Positions 10,581 to 19,592 of a stretch of DNA of 64,000 nucleotides are shown here, in pieces. Each line of letters begins with the position of its first letter. Positions within the stretch are counted from its first letter, which is position 1. The position numbers were made by a program, and so were the translations under genes. The DNA comes from Clostridiales bacterium (lineage in GTDB: Bacteria; Bacillota; Clostridia; Christensenellales; Pumilibacteraceae), in the NCBI GenBank assembly GCA_022511445.1, contig JAFLVE010000107.1:53690-117689 (forward strand), read 5' to 3'. The notes under the pieces were generated by a model. It was given only the letters and a program-made list of their open reading frames with translations, ran no database searches and was not told where the DNA came from.

Positions 10581-11930
10581 TTATGCTGTCGATTTGGGAA
10601 TGGGAATCAAAATCGTGACACGGAATATTCCGTCGTTCGCGGTTATGGTAAGATTGCCGGCATACTGTTTGACTATCATATCCACGCTTTTTAGTCCGTA
10701 GCCGTGGTAGTTTTCGTCACCCTTAGAGGTCTTTGGTAAGCCGCCCGATAATTCTATTTCGCCGTTATAATAGTTTTCGATTACTATACTGATTATATCG
10801 CCGACGGCGTGAATGTTAAGACCTATGTACCGCTTTTCCACTTCGTCGATAGAGAGCGCCGCCTCGACGGCGTTGTCTATGAGGTTGCCGAACAGCGCGT
10901 ACAGCTCGCCCTCGTGAATAAAATTAAAGCGCGAGCAGTCCGCCATGCAGGTAAGCTGGACCCCGTTTTCTCGGCAGAGCAGAGTCTTTTCCGTAAGAAT
11001 GACGTCGAGAACTTCGTTGCCCGTTTTTACCGTGCTGTCGTAGATATTGATAGCCTCTTCGATTTTCCTGAACTCTTCCATGTCGACGCGGCCCGTCGCG
11101 GCAAAGCGTGACATCTGGTACCGCAGGTCGTGACACTTGCGGTTGATAACGTCTATGCTCTCTTTTCTGAGGACGTACTGTTTATGCATCTGGCTTATGG
11201 TCGCTTTCATGTCCTCCATTTCTTTTTCTATATCGCGGCGCTTGACGACGCTCATCTGAATGTAGAGAACTAGCAGACAGCACAGCACGTTGAATATGCC
11301 GATTATTATTTCGTACGCGTTATGCTTTTCGGGAATGTACACCACGAATGCGTTTAGGACCACGTCGACAAGCAAAATAAGCGCGCTGTACAAAAGCATC
11401 GTGCCGTTGACCTTGATTTTAGTGTTGTCCCTTAGATACTTTCGCATCAGGTAATACGTTATTCCGCCGATAAGAATAAAAATATCCACGTAGACAAGAA
11501 TTACGACCGCCAGTCCGGAGTTGAAAGAGGAGAGGTCGACCATGGCGTTGCCGTACATGTCGTCGCGGGAGCCAAAGGAAAACGCGGTGGAAAAAATAGT
11601 GTAGATTTCAAATGAAAGGTGTTGTATCGTGTATGCCGTAATCGCACAAAAAACTCCGTTTGCTACCGTAATGCGAAACACGAAAAGCACTCCGCAGAGC
11701 GTTACCGCAAATATCAGCATAAACATTAACGAAAGATACCACCCCGAGTAGGCGACGCCTTCCGGCAGCGGGAAGAAAATTACAAACAGGTAAATTACCG
11801 CAAGCGCGGCGGGAAGCCTTAACCCCCAAAGCTTGCGGCGCTCAAAGTGAAAGGTAATCGCCGTTTCCGCGATAATAAGTTCGGTGACAAACAGTAACTT
11901 ATACCACCAGAGCGAGGTCATTTCATCCAC
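10581..11930 (-). CDS. Sensor histidine kinase, GHKL (AgrC-like)
   Basis: 449 residues. The first 225 contain six to seven membrane helices with no large outer domain, as in AgrC-type peptide sensors. A coiled-coil linker (about 225-260) leads to the phosphoacceptor His267 in NRKCHDLRYQM. The ATP-binding GHKL domain (HATPase_c_5) has NLIDNAVEA as the N box and GYGLKSVDMIV as the G box. The gene overlaps the response-regulator gene upstream by 8 bp, so the pair is translated together. The signal is unknown. No peptide precursor or processing gene is nearby, so it need not be quorum sensing. The divergent glycosidase unit is a plausible target. Confidence 0.92.
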   Translation of the reverse strand: MDEMTSLWWYKLLFVTELIIAETAITFHFERRKLWGLRLPAALAVIYLFVIFFPLPEGVAYSGWYLSLMFMLIFAVTLCGVLFVFRITVANGVFCAITAYTIQHLSFEIYTIFSTAFSFGSRDDMYGNAMVDLSSFNSGLAVVILVYVDIFILIGGITYYLMRKYLRDNTKIKVNGTMLLYSALILLVDVVLNAFVVYIPEKHNAYEIIIGIFNVLCCLLVLYIQMSVVKRRDIEKEMEDMKATISQMHKQYVLRKESIDVINRKCHDLRYQMSRFAATGRVDMEEFRKIEEAINIYDSTVKTGNEVLDVILTEKTLLCRENGVQLTCMADCSRFNFIHEGELYALFGNLIDNAVEAALSIDEVEKRYIGLNIHAVGDIISIVIENYYNGEIELSGGLPKTSKGDENYHGYGLKSVDMIVKQYAGNLTITANDGIFRVTILIPIPKSTA

Positions 11931-12633
11931 CCTTTATCGCGAGGAATTTATTGAGAGCGGAAAGAAAGTCTTTCTTTTTCGGTACCGAAATTTGCAAATA
12001 TTCTCCGCCTACGCAAACGGAATTGCCGTCGATCTGCGTAACGTAATGCAGGTTGACCAAATAGCAGCGGTTGCACAGCTCGAATGGCATTCCGGCAAGG
12101 GCGGACTGTACGCTTTTAAGCGTTCCCGTTCCGCTTACCGTTCCGTCCGTCATGTGAAAGACAAGCGTGTGCTGCATAACCTCCACGTATTTCAGTTTTT
12201 CCGCGTCAATCATCTGTTTGCCTTGGCGCGTCGTAACCCATATCTTTCTTTTGCAGGAGCTTGCCAAGCTCTCGAACGCTCTCCTCAGCTTCATTGCGAA
12301 ATTATAGTAACCGACGGGCTTTATAATAAAGTCGAAAGCGCTCACGTCGTAACCGTTTATCGCGTATTGCGCGAGATTGGTGACGAATATTATCAAAACG
12401 CTTTTATCTATTTCGCGGATTTCGCGCGCGACGGTCATGCCGTCCTTATCGGGCAGCTCGATATCCAAAAACACCAAATCGAAAGCCTTATCGTAGGCGT
12501 GCAAAAACTCCTCTCCGCTTTGATACGAGACAACGTCCACCGTGCGACCGCACTCGGAAGCGCACCGCATCAAAAACTCCTCTATGGTTTTAGCGTGGGA
12601 AAGGTTATCCTCTACAATTGCCGCCTTTATCAT
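11923..12633 (-). CDS. Response regulator, REC-LytTR
   Basis: 236 residues. The receiver domain (1-120) has the acidic pair Glu8/Asp9, phosphoacceptor Asp57 in FLDIELPDKDG, Thr in FVTN and Lys in IIKPV. The LytTR DNA-binding domain (about 128-230) has ELCNRCYLVNLHYV and ISVPKKKDFL. LytTR proteins bind short direct repeats upstream of their targets. GAGGGTC precedes the start. It is the partner of the adjoining kinase. No clear LytTR direct repeat was found by eye, but the divergent promoter region at 12634-12815 contains several short inverted repeats. Confidence 0.94.
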   Translation of the reverse strand: MIKAAIVEDNLSHAKTIEEFLMRCASECGRTVDVVSYQSGEEFLHAYDKAFDLVFLDIELPDKDGMTVAREIREIDKSVLIIFVTNLAQYAINGYDVSAFDFIIKPVGYYNFAMKLRRAFESLASSCKRKIWVTTRQGKQMIDAEKLKYVEVMQHTLVFHMTDGTVSGTGTLKSVQSALAGMPFELCNRCYLVNLHYVTQIDGNSVCVGGEYLQISVPKKKDFLSALNKFLAIKGG

Positions 12634-12650
12634 AAGTGACCCTCTATATT

Positions 12651-12678
12651 ATTATAACACCGTTCTGAATTTTGTCAA
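12651..12678 (-). promoter_or_regulatory. Promoter of the two-component operon
   Basis: Minus strand -35 TTGACA (12678-12673), 16-bp spacer and TATAAT (12656-12651). The start codon follows 17 nt later. Confidence 0.75.
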
Positions 12679-12741
12679 CACCGAGGCTTGTTAATACAGG
12701 GGTTATTCGTTCATCTCAAACCAAAGAATACGCAGTCCCGA

Positions 12742-12770
12742 TTGACTTTGCGGGTGCTCTACTTTATAGT
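12742..12770 (+). promoter_or_regulatory. Promoter of the GH3 operon
   Basis: TTGACT (12742-12747), 17-bp spacer and TATAGT (12765-12770). TTCGTTC (12706-12712) and AGAATACG (12725-12732) can each pair with halves of one downstream block, GAACGAACGTATTCT (12781-12795). This is a possible control site around the promoter. Confidence 0.6.
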
Positions 12771-12815
12771 GTAGCGTAGAGAACGAACGTATTCTAATCA
12801 GCCAAAAGGAGACTA

Positions 12816-13094
12816 ATGATGAAAAAACGGATCCCATGGGGTTTTTTTGCAGGCCTTTGCGGAGTCCTCGGGTTTTATCTGACCGTTGCGATTGTCGTCG
12901 TCACCTTGATTCTGAACAGAATCGAGGCGGAAACTAACGGCACCGCAAGTATGTTCGGAACCTGGTGGCAAACGCTCATGTTTGTAATCGACGTGTTGCT
13001 GGTACTCGGCATAGCGGCGTTTACTGTTTTTGCCGTACTTAGCAAAAAGAAGAGCGCGCCCGTCACGGAGGAAAAACATGAAGAAAATACTTAA
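12816..13094 (+). CDS. Small two-helix membrane protein
   Basis: 92 residues beginning MMKKRIPWGF. Two ATGs are adjacent (12816 and 12819), and the second has better spacing (7 nt) from GGAG at 12808-12811. There are two hydrophobic helices, at about 8-33 and 50-72, and a charged C-terminal tail. It resembles no family I can name. Its end overlaps the start of the GH3 gene by 17 bp, so the two are translated together. This suggests a helper for the membrane-anchored glycosidase or a part of its anchor. Confidence 0.75.
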   Translation: MMKKRIPWGFFAGLCGVLGFYLTVAIVVVTLILNRIEAETNGTASMFGTWWQTLMFVIDVLLVLGIAAFTVFAVLSKKKSAPVTEEKHEENT

Positions 13095-16000
13095 ATTGAT
13101 TTTCAATAAATATATTTGGACGCTTGTCACTCTCTTTTTCACAATCGCTTTCGTTATCTTCGTAGTTGGCGAAAGCGTCGTCAGAGAAAACGAGGGCAAC
13201 ATCAACTACGCGCTCGGCATCAATCCGTACGATACCGTTATGGGCGGAGAGGAGGATGAGGAGGTTATCAACGACTTTCCCTCCGAATTCCTTAAAGACG
13301 ACGGATCGTTCGACGACGTCGCAATGCGCGCCAACTCGATGGCGGTTTCCAAGGTTGCGGCAAGCGAGGGCGCGGTGCTCCTATGGAACAAAAACGACGC
13401 GCTTCCTCTAAAGGCAAACTCCAAGATAAGTCTTTTCGGCGTTTCCACCAAGCCCGCCACCTACCTTTACACAGGTCACGGCTCGGGCAGGGTTTCGGTT
13501 ACCGCGAGCGATTTCCCCGACCTTAAGGCGCAGTTCGAGTCGGAAGGCAAGTTCACCGTAAACCCCACGCTGTGGAATTCCTATCCCAACGCCACGGCAT
13601 GGCAGGTCCTTTCCAACCCCAACGGCGACGACAACCACTACCGTGAGTTCACCGTCAACGAAAAGTCGTGGAGGGACGTCAACAACGCGGCGGGATCCTC
13701 CTTTGCCCAGTACGGCGACGCGGCTATTTACATAATATCGCGCACGGGTGCGGAGGATGGCGACACCTGGTTTGACACAAGCAAAAATACAAACGACAAC
13801 CATCTCGACAACAACTATCTCGATTTGACGGCAAACGAAAAGGCGACGCTTACCGCGCTTCAGCAGCTTAAAGGGAGCACCTTTAACTCGCTCATTCTCG
13901 TTCTCAATACGGGAACTCCGATGCAGATGAAAAATATCTCGCAGTTCGACATTGACGCATGCTTGTGGGCGGGCATGGGCGGAAACGCTTCGTTCGCCGC
14001 GCTCTACAACGTGATGAGCGGAAAGGTCAATCCGTCGGGCAGACTTGTAGACACTTATGCGTACGACGGAAATTCGGCTCCGTCCTCCGTCAATACGGGC
14101 GCTTTCGAGTTTTCCGAATACGGCTCGCTTCCCGACGAGAACAGGGGAACCAACACCTACAATCACGCTTACATCGTGTACGAAGAGGGCATATACGTCG
14201 GCTACCGCTACTACGAAACCCGTTATGCCGACTGCGTGGCAGGCGAGGGTAAGGCGAACGGCACGGCGGGAGTCGTGAACGGCAAAGGCACGTGGAGCTA
14301 TAAGGATGAGGTTAAATTCCCCTTCGGCTACGGACTGAGCTACACCGAGTTTTCCTATTCCGGCTTTAAGGTAGAAAAAAAGGGAGATAACTACAACGTT
14401 TCGGTAACCGTTACGAACGACGGAAGCGTTGCGGGAAAAACTCCCGTTCAGATTTATCTCCAAAAGCCTTACACCGGCTACGACAAACAGACAGGCATAG
14501 AAAAGTCGGCAATCGAGCTTGTCGGCTACACCAAGACCGACCTGCTTCAGCCCAAGGAAAGCAAGACGTACACCGTTACGGTTAAAGGATCCGAGTTTAA
14601 AACCTACGACTCGTACGGTAAGAAAACGTACATTCTCGAGGCGGGAGATTACTACCTGTCTTTCGGTACCGACGCGCACGACGCGTTGAACAATATTCTC
14701 GCGCGAAAGGGTTACACCAAGGCAAACGGCATGGTCAACTCCCTCGGCGAGGCGGCGGACGGAAACGCGAACTTCTCGCAGCTTATTCAGATAAAGAGCA
14801 ACGACTTCGAAAAATACGCGTATTCCGCGGTAAACTCCAACTACAAAATCACCAACCAGTTCGACGACGCCGACATTACTTTGTATGCGGGCACCGCCGA
14901 CCAGAAAAACATCGTCAAGTATCTTTCGAGATTCGACTGGCAGGGAACGTATCCCGATTCTCCCGTAGTTATGAAAGCGCGCAACCGCGTATTCGTAAAG
15001 GATATGCAATACTCAAAGGGTATAGAGGTAAATCCCGACGCGGTACTGCCTACCTACGGCACGGTGACAAGCCCTTACGGCAAGCTGTCGCTTGCAATGC
15101 TTAAGGGAGTCGATTACGACAGCCCGTACTGGGACGATCTCTTAAACCAGCTTACTTGGGACGAAACGGTAACTCTTGCCGGAGTAGGCAACCACATTAT
15201 AAGCGCATGCCCGAGCGTTTCTTCTCCCGCGGTTATCGCTTACGACGGACCTGCCGGACTTCGCGAAAAAACGCCAAAGGACGTTAAAACAAGTATGGCG
15301 TTCCCGAGCGGCGTGCTTCTTGCAAGCTGCTGGAACGACAAAGTAGTAGAGGACGTGTGCAAGGCGTTCGGTCACGAGCTTATCCACGCGGGCGTAGGAG
15401 AGATTTACGGAACCGGCGCGGGAATGCACCGCTCGGTGTACGGCGGAAGAAACTGGGAGTATTTCTCGGAAGATCCGTACATCTCCGGTCAAACGCTCCT
15501 CGCCGAGGTTAAGGGACTCCAATCCAAGGGCGCAATAGTCAATATAAAGCACTTCGCTTTGAACGATCAGGAAATATACCGCTGCGGCGGTACGACTTGG
15601 GCTAACGAACAGTCTATCCGCGAAATATACCTTAAGGCGTTTGAGGCGGCGGTAGTCGAAGGTCACGCTAACGGCGTTATGAGCTCGCTTAACCGCATAG
15701 GCTGCACTTGGGCGGGTAAGTCCAAGGGGCTTTTGACCGAGGTCCTCCGCAACGAGTGGGGCTTTGTGGGGCTTGTCGAAACGGACGCCGCAAGCGGCAG
15801 GTATATGAGCACCATAGACGCCCGCGCCGAGGCGGTTATTGCGGGTAACGACTTGTGGCTGCGCGGCAGCACCAACGAGCTGTGGCAGGGCTACGAGAAA
15901 AACGCAACCGTCGCTCAGGCGCTCCGCGAGTCGGCGCACCGCATTCTTTACACCGTGCTTAACTCTTTCGTAATGGACGGAATGACGACGAGCACGACCA

Positions 16001-16155
16001 CCGTGTACGTTACGCCTTGGTACTATGCCTTGCTCACAAAACTACAAATAGCTATGGGCGTACTTATGGGAGTATCGTTTATGATGACGGTAGCATCGTT
16101 CGTGTTGCCGCTGTTAATAAATAAAAAAAGGAGAAACGACAATGAAGAAAAGTAA
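13078..16155 (+). CDS. Membrane-anchored, domain-permuted GH3 glycoside hydrolase (beta-glucosidase type)
   Basis: 1025 residues; the start is set by GGAGG at 13067-13071. A membrane helix lies near residues 10-32 and a second near 985-1012, so both ends are anchored and the enzyme faces outward. The order of domains is reversed relative to classical GH3. The alpha/beta domain comes first (LVLNTGTPMQM, SGKVNPSGRLVDTYA). Next is a fibronectin-like domain (FPFGYGLSYTEF, TNDGSVAGKTPVQIYL), then the TIM-barrel domain (GPAGLREKTP, GGRNWEYFSEDPYI, NIKHFALNDQE). The predicted nucleophile is Asp903 in LVETDAASG. Reversed GH3 enzymes are known from Ruminococcus and Butyrivibrio. The substrate is unproven; other beta-linked sugars are possible. 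Confidence 0.9.
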   Translation: MKKILKLIFNKYIWTLVTLFFTIAFVIFVVGESVVRENEGNINYALGINPYDTVMGGEEDEEVINDFPSEFLKDDGSFDDVAMRANSMAVSKVAASEGAVLLWNKNDALPLKANSKISLFGVSTKPATYLYTGHGSGRVSVTASDFPDLKAQFESEGKFTVNPTLWNSYPNATAWQVLSNPNGDDNHYREFTVNEKSWRDVNNAAGSSFAQYGDAAIYIISRTGAEDGDTWFDTSKNTNDNHLDNNYLDLTANEKATLTALQQLKGSTFNSLILVLNTGTPMQMKNISQFDIDACLWAGMGGNASFAALYNVMSGKVNPSGRLVDTYAYDGNSAPSSVNTGAFEFSEYGSLPDENRGTNTYNHAYIVYEEGIYVGYRYYETRYADCVAGEGKANGTAGVVNGKGTWSYKDEVKFPFGYGLSYTEFSYSGFKVEKKGDNYNVSVTVTNDGSVAGKTPVQIYLQKPYTGYDKQTGIEKSAIELVGYTKTDLLQPKESKTYTVTVKGSEFKTYDSYGKKTYILEAGDYYLSFGTDAHDALNNILARKGYTKANGMVNSLGEAADGNANFSQLIQIKSNDFEKYAYSAVNSNYKITNQFDDADITLYAGTADQKNIVKYLSRFDWQGTYPDSPVVMKARNRVFVKDMQYSKGIEVNPDAVLPTYGTVTSPYGKLSLAMLKGVDYDSPYWDDLLNQLTWDETVTLAGVGNHIISACPSVSSPAVIAYDGPAGLREKTPKDVKTSMAFPSGVLLASCWNDKVVEDVCKAFGHELIHAGVGEIYGTGAGMHRSVYGGRNWEYFSEDPYISGQTLLAEVKGLQSKGAIVNIKHFALNDQEIYRCGGTTWANEQSIREIYLKAFEAAVVEGHANGVMSSLNRIGCTWAGKSKGLLTEVLRNEWGFVGLVETDAASGRYMSTIDARAEAVIAGNDLWLRGSTNELWQGYEKNATVAQALRESAHRILYTVLNSFVMDGMTTSTTTVYVTPWYYALLTKLQIAMGVLMGVSFMMTVASFVLPLLINKKRRNDNEEK

Positions 16156-19100
16156 ACTCGCAGTACTTATTTTATCGCTTTTGATGGTTGTTTTACTTGC
16201 CGTCGGCATGGGCTGCGAACATGTGGGCGACGAGCCTCCCGGCGAACTTCCCGACCCGCCGTCCAACCACGTTTGCGAAACCAAGTGTCCCGAGTGCGGT
16301 CTGTGTATAGACCTCGACTGCGGGGAAAGAGCTTGCGCCAACAAATGCGGCGACTCGGCGTTCTACAATGCCATCTACGCGGCTACCGAGCTGAAGGTTG
16401 CCAAAACCAACGTGACGGTAAATGCAGGCGGCGGCTACATAGAGGACTTTAACGCAACGGGCGGCGGCTCTATTGTTTACAAGTTCTCTTCCTCCGAGGC
16501 GATAACGGCTTCCTTGATAGTAACTGTCGGCAAAACCGCAGAAGAGGACGTATATACCGACAGCGTCGACGTTATAGTTAACGACGAAAAAATCTCGGCG
16601 CGTCCGAGCAAGGTCCCTGCGCTCGACGACGGCGACAACGCAGGCACGGCTTGGGCGGAAGTCGCTCTCGGCTGCATTTCGCTCGACGAGGGCATTAACG
16701 AGATTAAGTTCATAGCTAAGGGCGACGGCGTTCACGCGCACAACTTTAAGCAAATCGAGATTCTCGGCGACGTGGAAATCGAGCTTTACCAGGCAACGGA
16801 AATAGGTCACGAATGCACAAGCGTTTGCGAGGTTTGCGACGGCTGCACCGATTATACGTGCTTTAATCCCGGCTGTGCAATCAAGTGCGTATGCGAGGCA
16901 GGCGCTGCGGCGCACGTGTTCTGGGTGTTCAACGAAAACGTTTCCTCCAACCGCGACGTCAATCCCGAGCTGAGCGGCGTCGGCAGCACGTGGGGACAAT
17001 GCACCACGATGGTATTCCCCATCTACGCCGAAGAGGCGGGCACTTATAAGTACGGTGCGGTAATTTCCACCGAAAAGAATGAAAGGCTTTTCACCGACCA
17101 ATTCTTTGTATTCGTAAACGGCGTTAAAGTTCAGGCCGGCACAGGCTATTGCCCTAAAGGCGATTCAAGGGATTGGGACGCTTACGCTCTCGTTATAGCG
17201 GGTGAGTTCCAACTCGAAGCGGGCAACAATATCGTCAGAATCGATCAGGATATGACGGGAAGATCAAACGCAAACTGGGGAACGGCTTACAACTTCCAGT
17301 CGCTCGTAATATTTACCGATAAAAACATAGGCTGGGCGGAGAAGGATCACTCTCTTACTCACCGCGAGGAAGTTGCCGCAACCTGCCTCAAGGAAGGCGT
17401 CAAGGAGCACTGGGAGTGCAAAGACGCGGACTGCGGCAAGCTGTTTAAAGATGAGTTCGGCTTGGAGGAGACAACCCTCGAGGAGCTTTCGATCCCTGCC
17501 GACGAGTCCAAGCATAAATGGGAAGAGAGCCTATTCGACGACGGTATGTTCGTATGCGAGACGTGCGACACAGAGCTTTATAACGTCATGGACGGCATGT
17601 CGGATAAGGTCGTTCTCGAAAACAAGGCGGGCGAGGAATGGGTGCTCGGCGCCAAAGAGACTGCCGACGCTCAGTATCCCGCCGGTTACATTCCGTTCAA
17701 GAACAACACGATAAGCCGCGTCACGTTCCTCATCGAATCCGACAAGGCAACCGAAGCGTATCTTTGGACGTACAACTCGGCAATCGCGGGAAGCTACAAA
17801 ATCGAATACTACAAGACCTGGGCGGTTTACGTAAACGAAACGGAATACCTTTCCGAAACCATTCACCACAACGTTGCGGGCGGCGGCAATCCCACCAAAT
17901 TCTACAACTTTAAGTACGAGTTTGTCGCAAAAATTACTCTTGTCGAGGGCGTAAACGAAATAGTGTTTGTATCCACCGGCGCAGAGGCGTGCAACCTTAT
18001 CAACCTCGCTCTTACGGGAACGGACGCAACTCTCGAGCTTGTAGAGCACGAGGTTTCCCACACTCTCGAGAGAGCCGAGCTTGTCGACGCAACCTGCCGA
18101 GAAAACGGAATGAAGGCACACTGGCACTGCACCGACGAAGGCTGCGGAAAGTACTTTACGGATATGTACGGCGAGAACGAGGTCGACGTAAGCGAGCTTG
18201 TAATTCCTGCCGACAGCACCAAACACGTTTGGGAAAATTCCGGTGACGTATACACATGCTCGGAGTGCCAAACTGCCGCGACCGTGTTTACAACCGTCGA
18301 TCCCACTCACGTCGATACAAACAAAGCCGCAAAGGCGGGCGAGGGTATAGGCTCGAGCTGGAACATCGAAACTCGCTTCACTTTCTACATTAACGCCGAA
18401 AAGGCAGGCACGGTACTTCTTGTCGTAGCCATTTCTCAATCAAGCAACTCCGCGCTTTTGACCGACCTGTACAAGATTTACGTAAACGGCTCGACATCTC
18501 CCCTCGAAAGCACCACAAAAGTTATCGGTGTCGGTACTAATAAGTGGACTACATTCGACTATCTCACCGTCGGCGACATAGAGCTTGTCGCAGGGCTTAA
18601 TACCATTACCTTCTCGTTCACTCCCCAGAGAGCAAACGAAGGCGGAATCGGCAATGCGCACAACTTCCTCGAAATCGCTATCTCTGCCGATGACAACACC
18701 GTTACTACCCACGAATGCGAATCGGAGTGCGATACCTGCAACAAGTGCGAGGACTTAGCTTGCCCTGCGCTCATCTGCAAAGAAAAGTGCTACGGCCACT
18801 ACGACGACCACGCCGACGAGTGCGAATCCAAATGCGAGCTCTGCGGAAAGTGCACGGAGCAGGATTGTCCCGTTCCCGTATGCTCCACCAAGTGCGAATG
18901 CATCGAGATAAACAACTTCGACGCTATGGACGACAAGGTGACAAACGAGCTTCGTTCGGGAGATGAAGGCAATTATACTTGGGCTGAAGCCGCGAAAAAC
19001 ACCGGTGAAAACTGCATCGGCGGATCTAACGGCAAAGTAAACCGCATAACATTCTACATCACTTCCGACAAAGACACCACGGCGGTCCTCTGGTCCGAAA

Positions 19101-19465
19101 ACTCGGCAATCGCCTCAGGCTTTAACATCGAGTACTACAAGACTTGGACGATTTACGTAAACGGCACGGAGTATCTTTCCGATACTATTCACCACAACCA
19201 TAACTACAATCCGTCCGGCGCAGCCAATCGTTTTGCCAACTACACCTTTGAGTACGTTATCGAAATTGCGCTTAAAGAAGGCGTCAACAAAATCGAGTTT
19301 GTGTCCACCGGCAAAGAGTCTCTTAATCTCCGCTCGATAGCCATCACTAACACAGACGCCACGCTCGAAATGGTCTCAAAGCCCGAAGAAGAGTCGGAAG
19401 ATCCGGGGGAAGACCCCGCTCCCGAGGCGGCTGTGCTCGAGTCCGATAAGTATAAAAAGCAGTAA
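16142..19465 (+). CDS. Large surface lipoprotein with repeated Cys-rich and carbohydrate-binding-like modules
   Basis: 1107 residues, overlapping the GH3 gene by 14 bp. The signal peptide ends in the lipobox VGMGC, with Cys25. There are three kinds of module. Four short Cys-rich units (about 42-70, 222-256, 857-884, 893-922) follow C.S.C..C..C.D..C with further cysteines. Two units at about 406-460 and 640-697 follow TC...G...HW.C....CGK.F. About five beta-sandwich-like units of 110-150 residues resemble CBM6/CBM35 folds (for example VDVIVND, LDEGINEIKFIAKG). The third and last of these are near-copies (SAIA, EYYKTW, TIHHN). It probably holds glycans for the neighbouring GH3 enzyme. No catalytic domain was seen. 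The C-terminus is acidic. Confidence 0.82.
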   Translation: MKKSKLAVLILSLLMVVLLAVGMGCEHVGDEPPGELPDPPSNHVCETKCPECGLCIDLDCGERACANKCGDSAFYNAIYAATELKVAKTNVTVNAGGGYIEDFNATGGGSIVYKFSSSEAITASLIVTVGKTAEEDVYTDSVDVIVNDEKISARPSKVPALDDGDNAGTAWAEVALGCISLDEGINEIKFIAKGDGVHAHNFKQIEILGDVEIELYQATEIGHECTSVCEVCDGCTDYTCFNPGCAIKCVCEAGAAAHVFWVFNENVSSNRDVNPELSGVGSTWGQCTTMVFPIYAEEAGTYKYGAVISTEKNERLFTDQFFVFVNGVKVQAGTGYCPKGDSRDWDAYALVIAGEFQLEAGNNIVRIDQDMTGRSNANWGTAYNFQSLVIFTDKNIGWAEKDHSLTHREEVAATCLKEGVKEHWECKDADCGKLFKDEFGLEETTLEELSIPADESKHKWEESLFDDGMFVCETCDTELYNVMDGMSDKVVLENKAGEEWVLGAKETADAQYPAGYIPFKNNTISRVTFLIESDKATEAYLWTYNSAIAGSYKIEYYKTWAVYVNETEYLSETIHHNVAGGGNPTKFYNFKYEFVAKITLVEGVNEIVFVSTGAEACNLINLALTGTDATLELVEHEVSHTLERAELVDATCRENGMKAHWHCTDEGCGKYFTDMYGENEVDVSELVIPADSTKHVWENSGDVYTCSECQTAATVFTTVDPTHVDTNKAAKAGEGIGSSWNIETRFTFYINAEKAGTVLLVVAISQSSNSALLTDLYKIYVNGSTSPLESTTKVIGVGTNKWTTFDYLTVGDIELVAGLNTITFSFTPQRANEGGIGNAHNFLEIAISADDNTVTTHECESECDTCNKCEDLACPALICKEKCYGHYDDHADECESKCELCGKCTEQDCPVPVCSTKCECIEINNFDAMDDKVTNELRSGDEGNYTWAEAAKNTGENCIGGSNGKVNRITFYITSDKDTTAVLWSENSAIASGFNIEYYKTWTIYVNGTEYLSDTIHHNHNYNPSGAANRFANYTFEYVIEIALKEGVNKIEFVSTGKESLNLRSIAITNTDATLEMVSKPEEESEDPGEDPAPEAAVLESDKYKKQ

Positions 19466-19508
19466 TCTATTCTCCTCCTAAAGGCTCTCCGTAGGCGAGT
19501 CTGAAAAC

Positions 19509-19550
19509 AAAATAGGTATTATTCCTCTGCGGCGTAATACCTATTTTTTT
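19509..19550 (+). terminator. Terminator after the GH3/lipoprotein operon
   Basis: AATAGGTATTA / TAATACCTATT stem with a 13-nt loop and a run of T. It lies between convergent genes and may serve both. Confidence 0.85.
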
Positions 19551-19592
19551 CGCGATATAAAAATGTAATAAGTAATAGTAAAAGTTAAGATG

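Noticed and set aside
13408..15009. 533-residue open frame on the minus strand
   Set aside because: Lies opposite the GH3 gene; no ribosome site or recognisable domain. A product of the GC-rich third positions.
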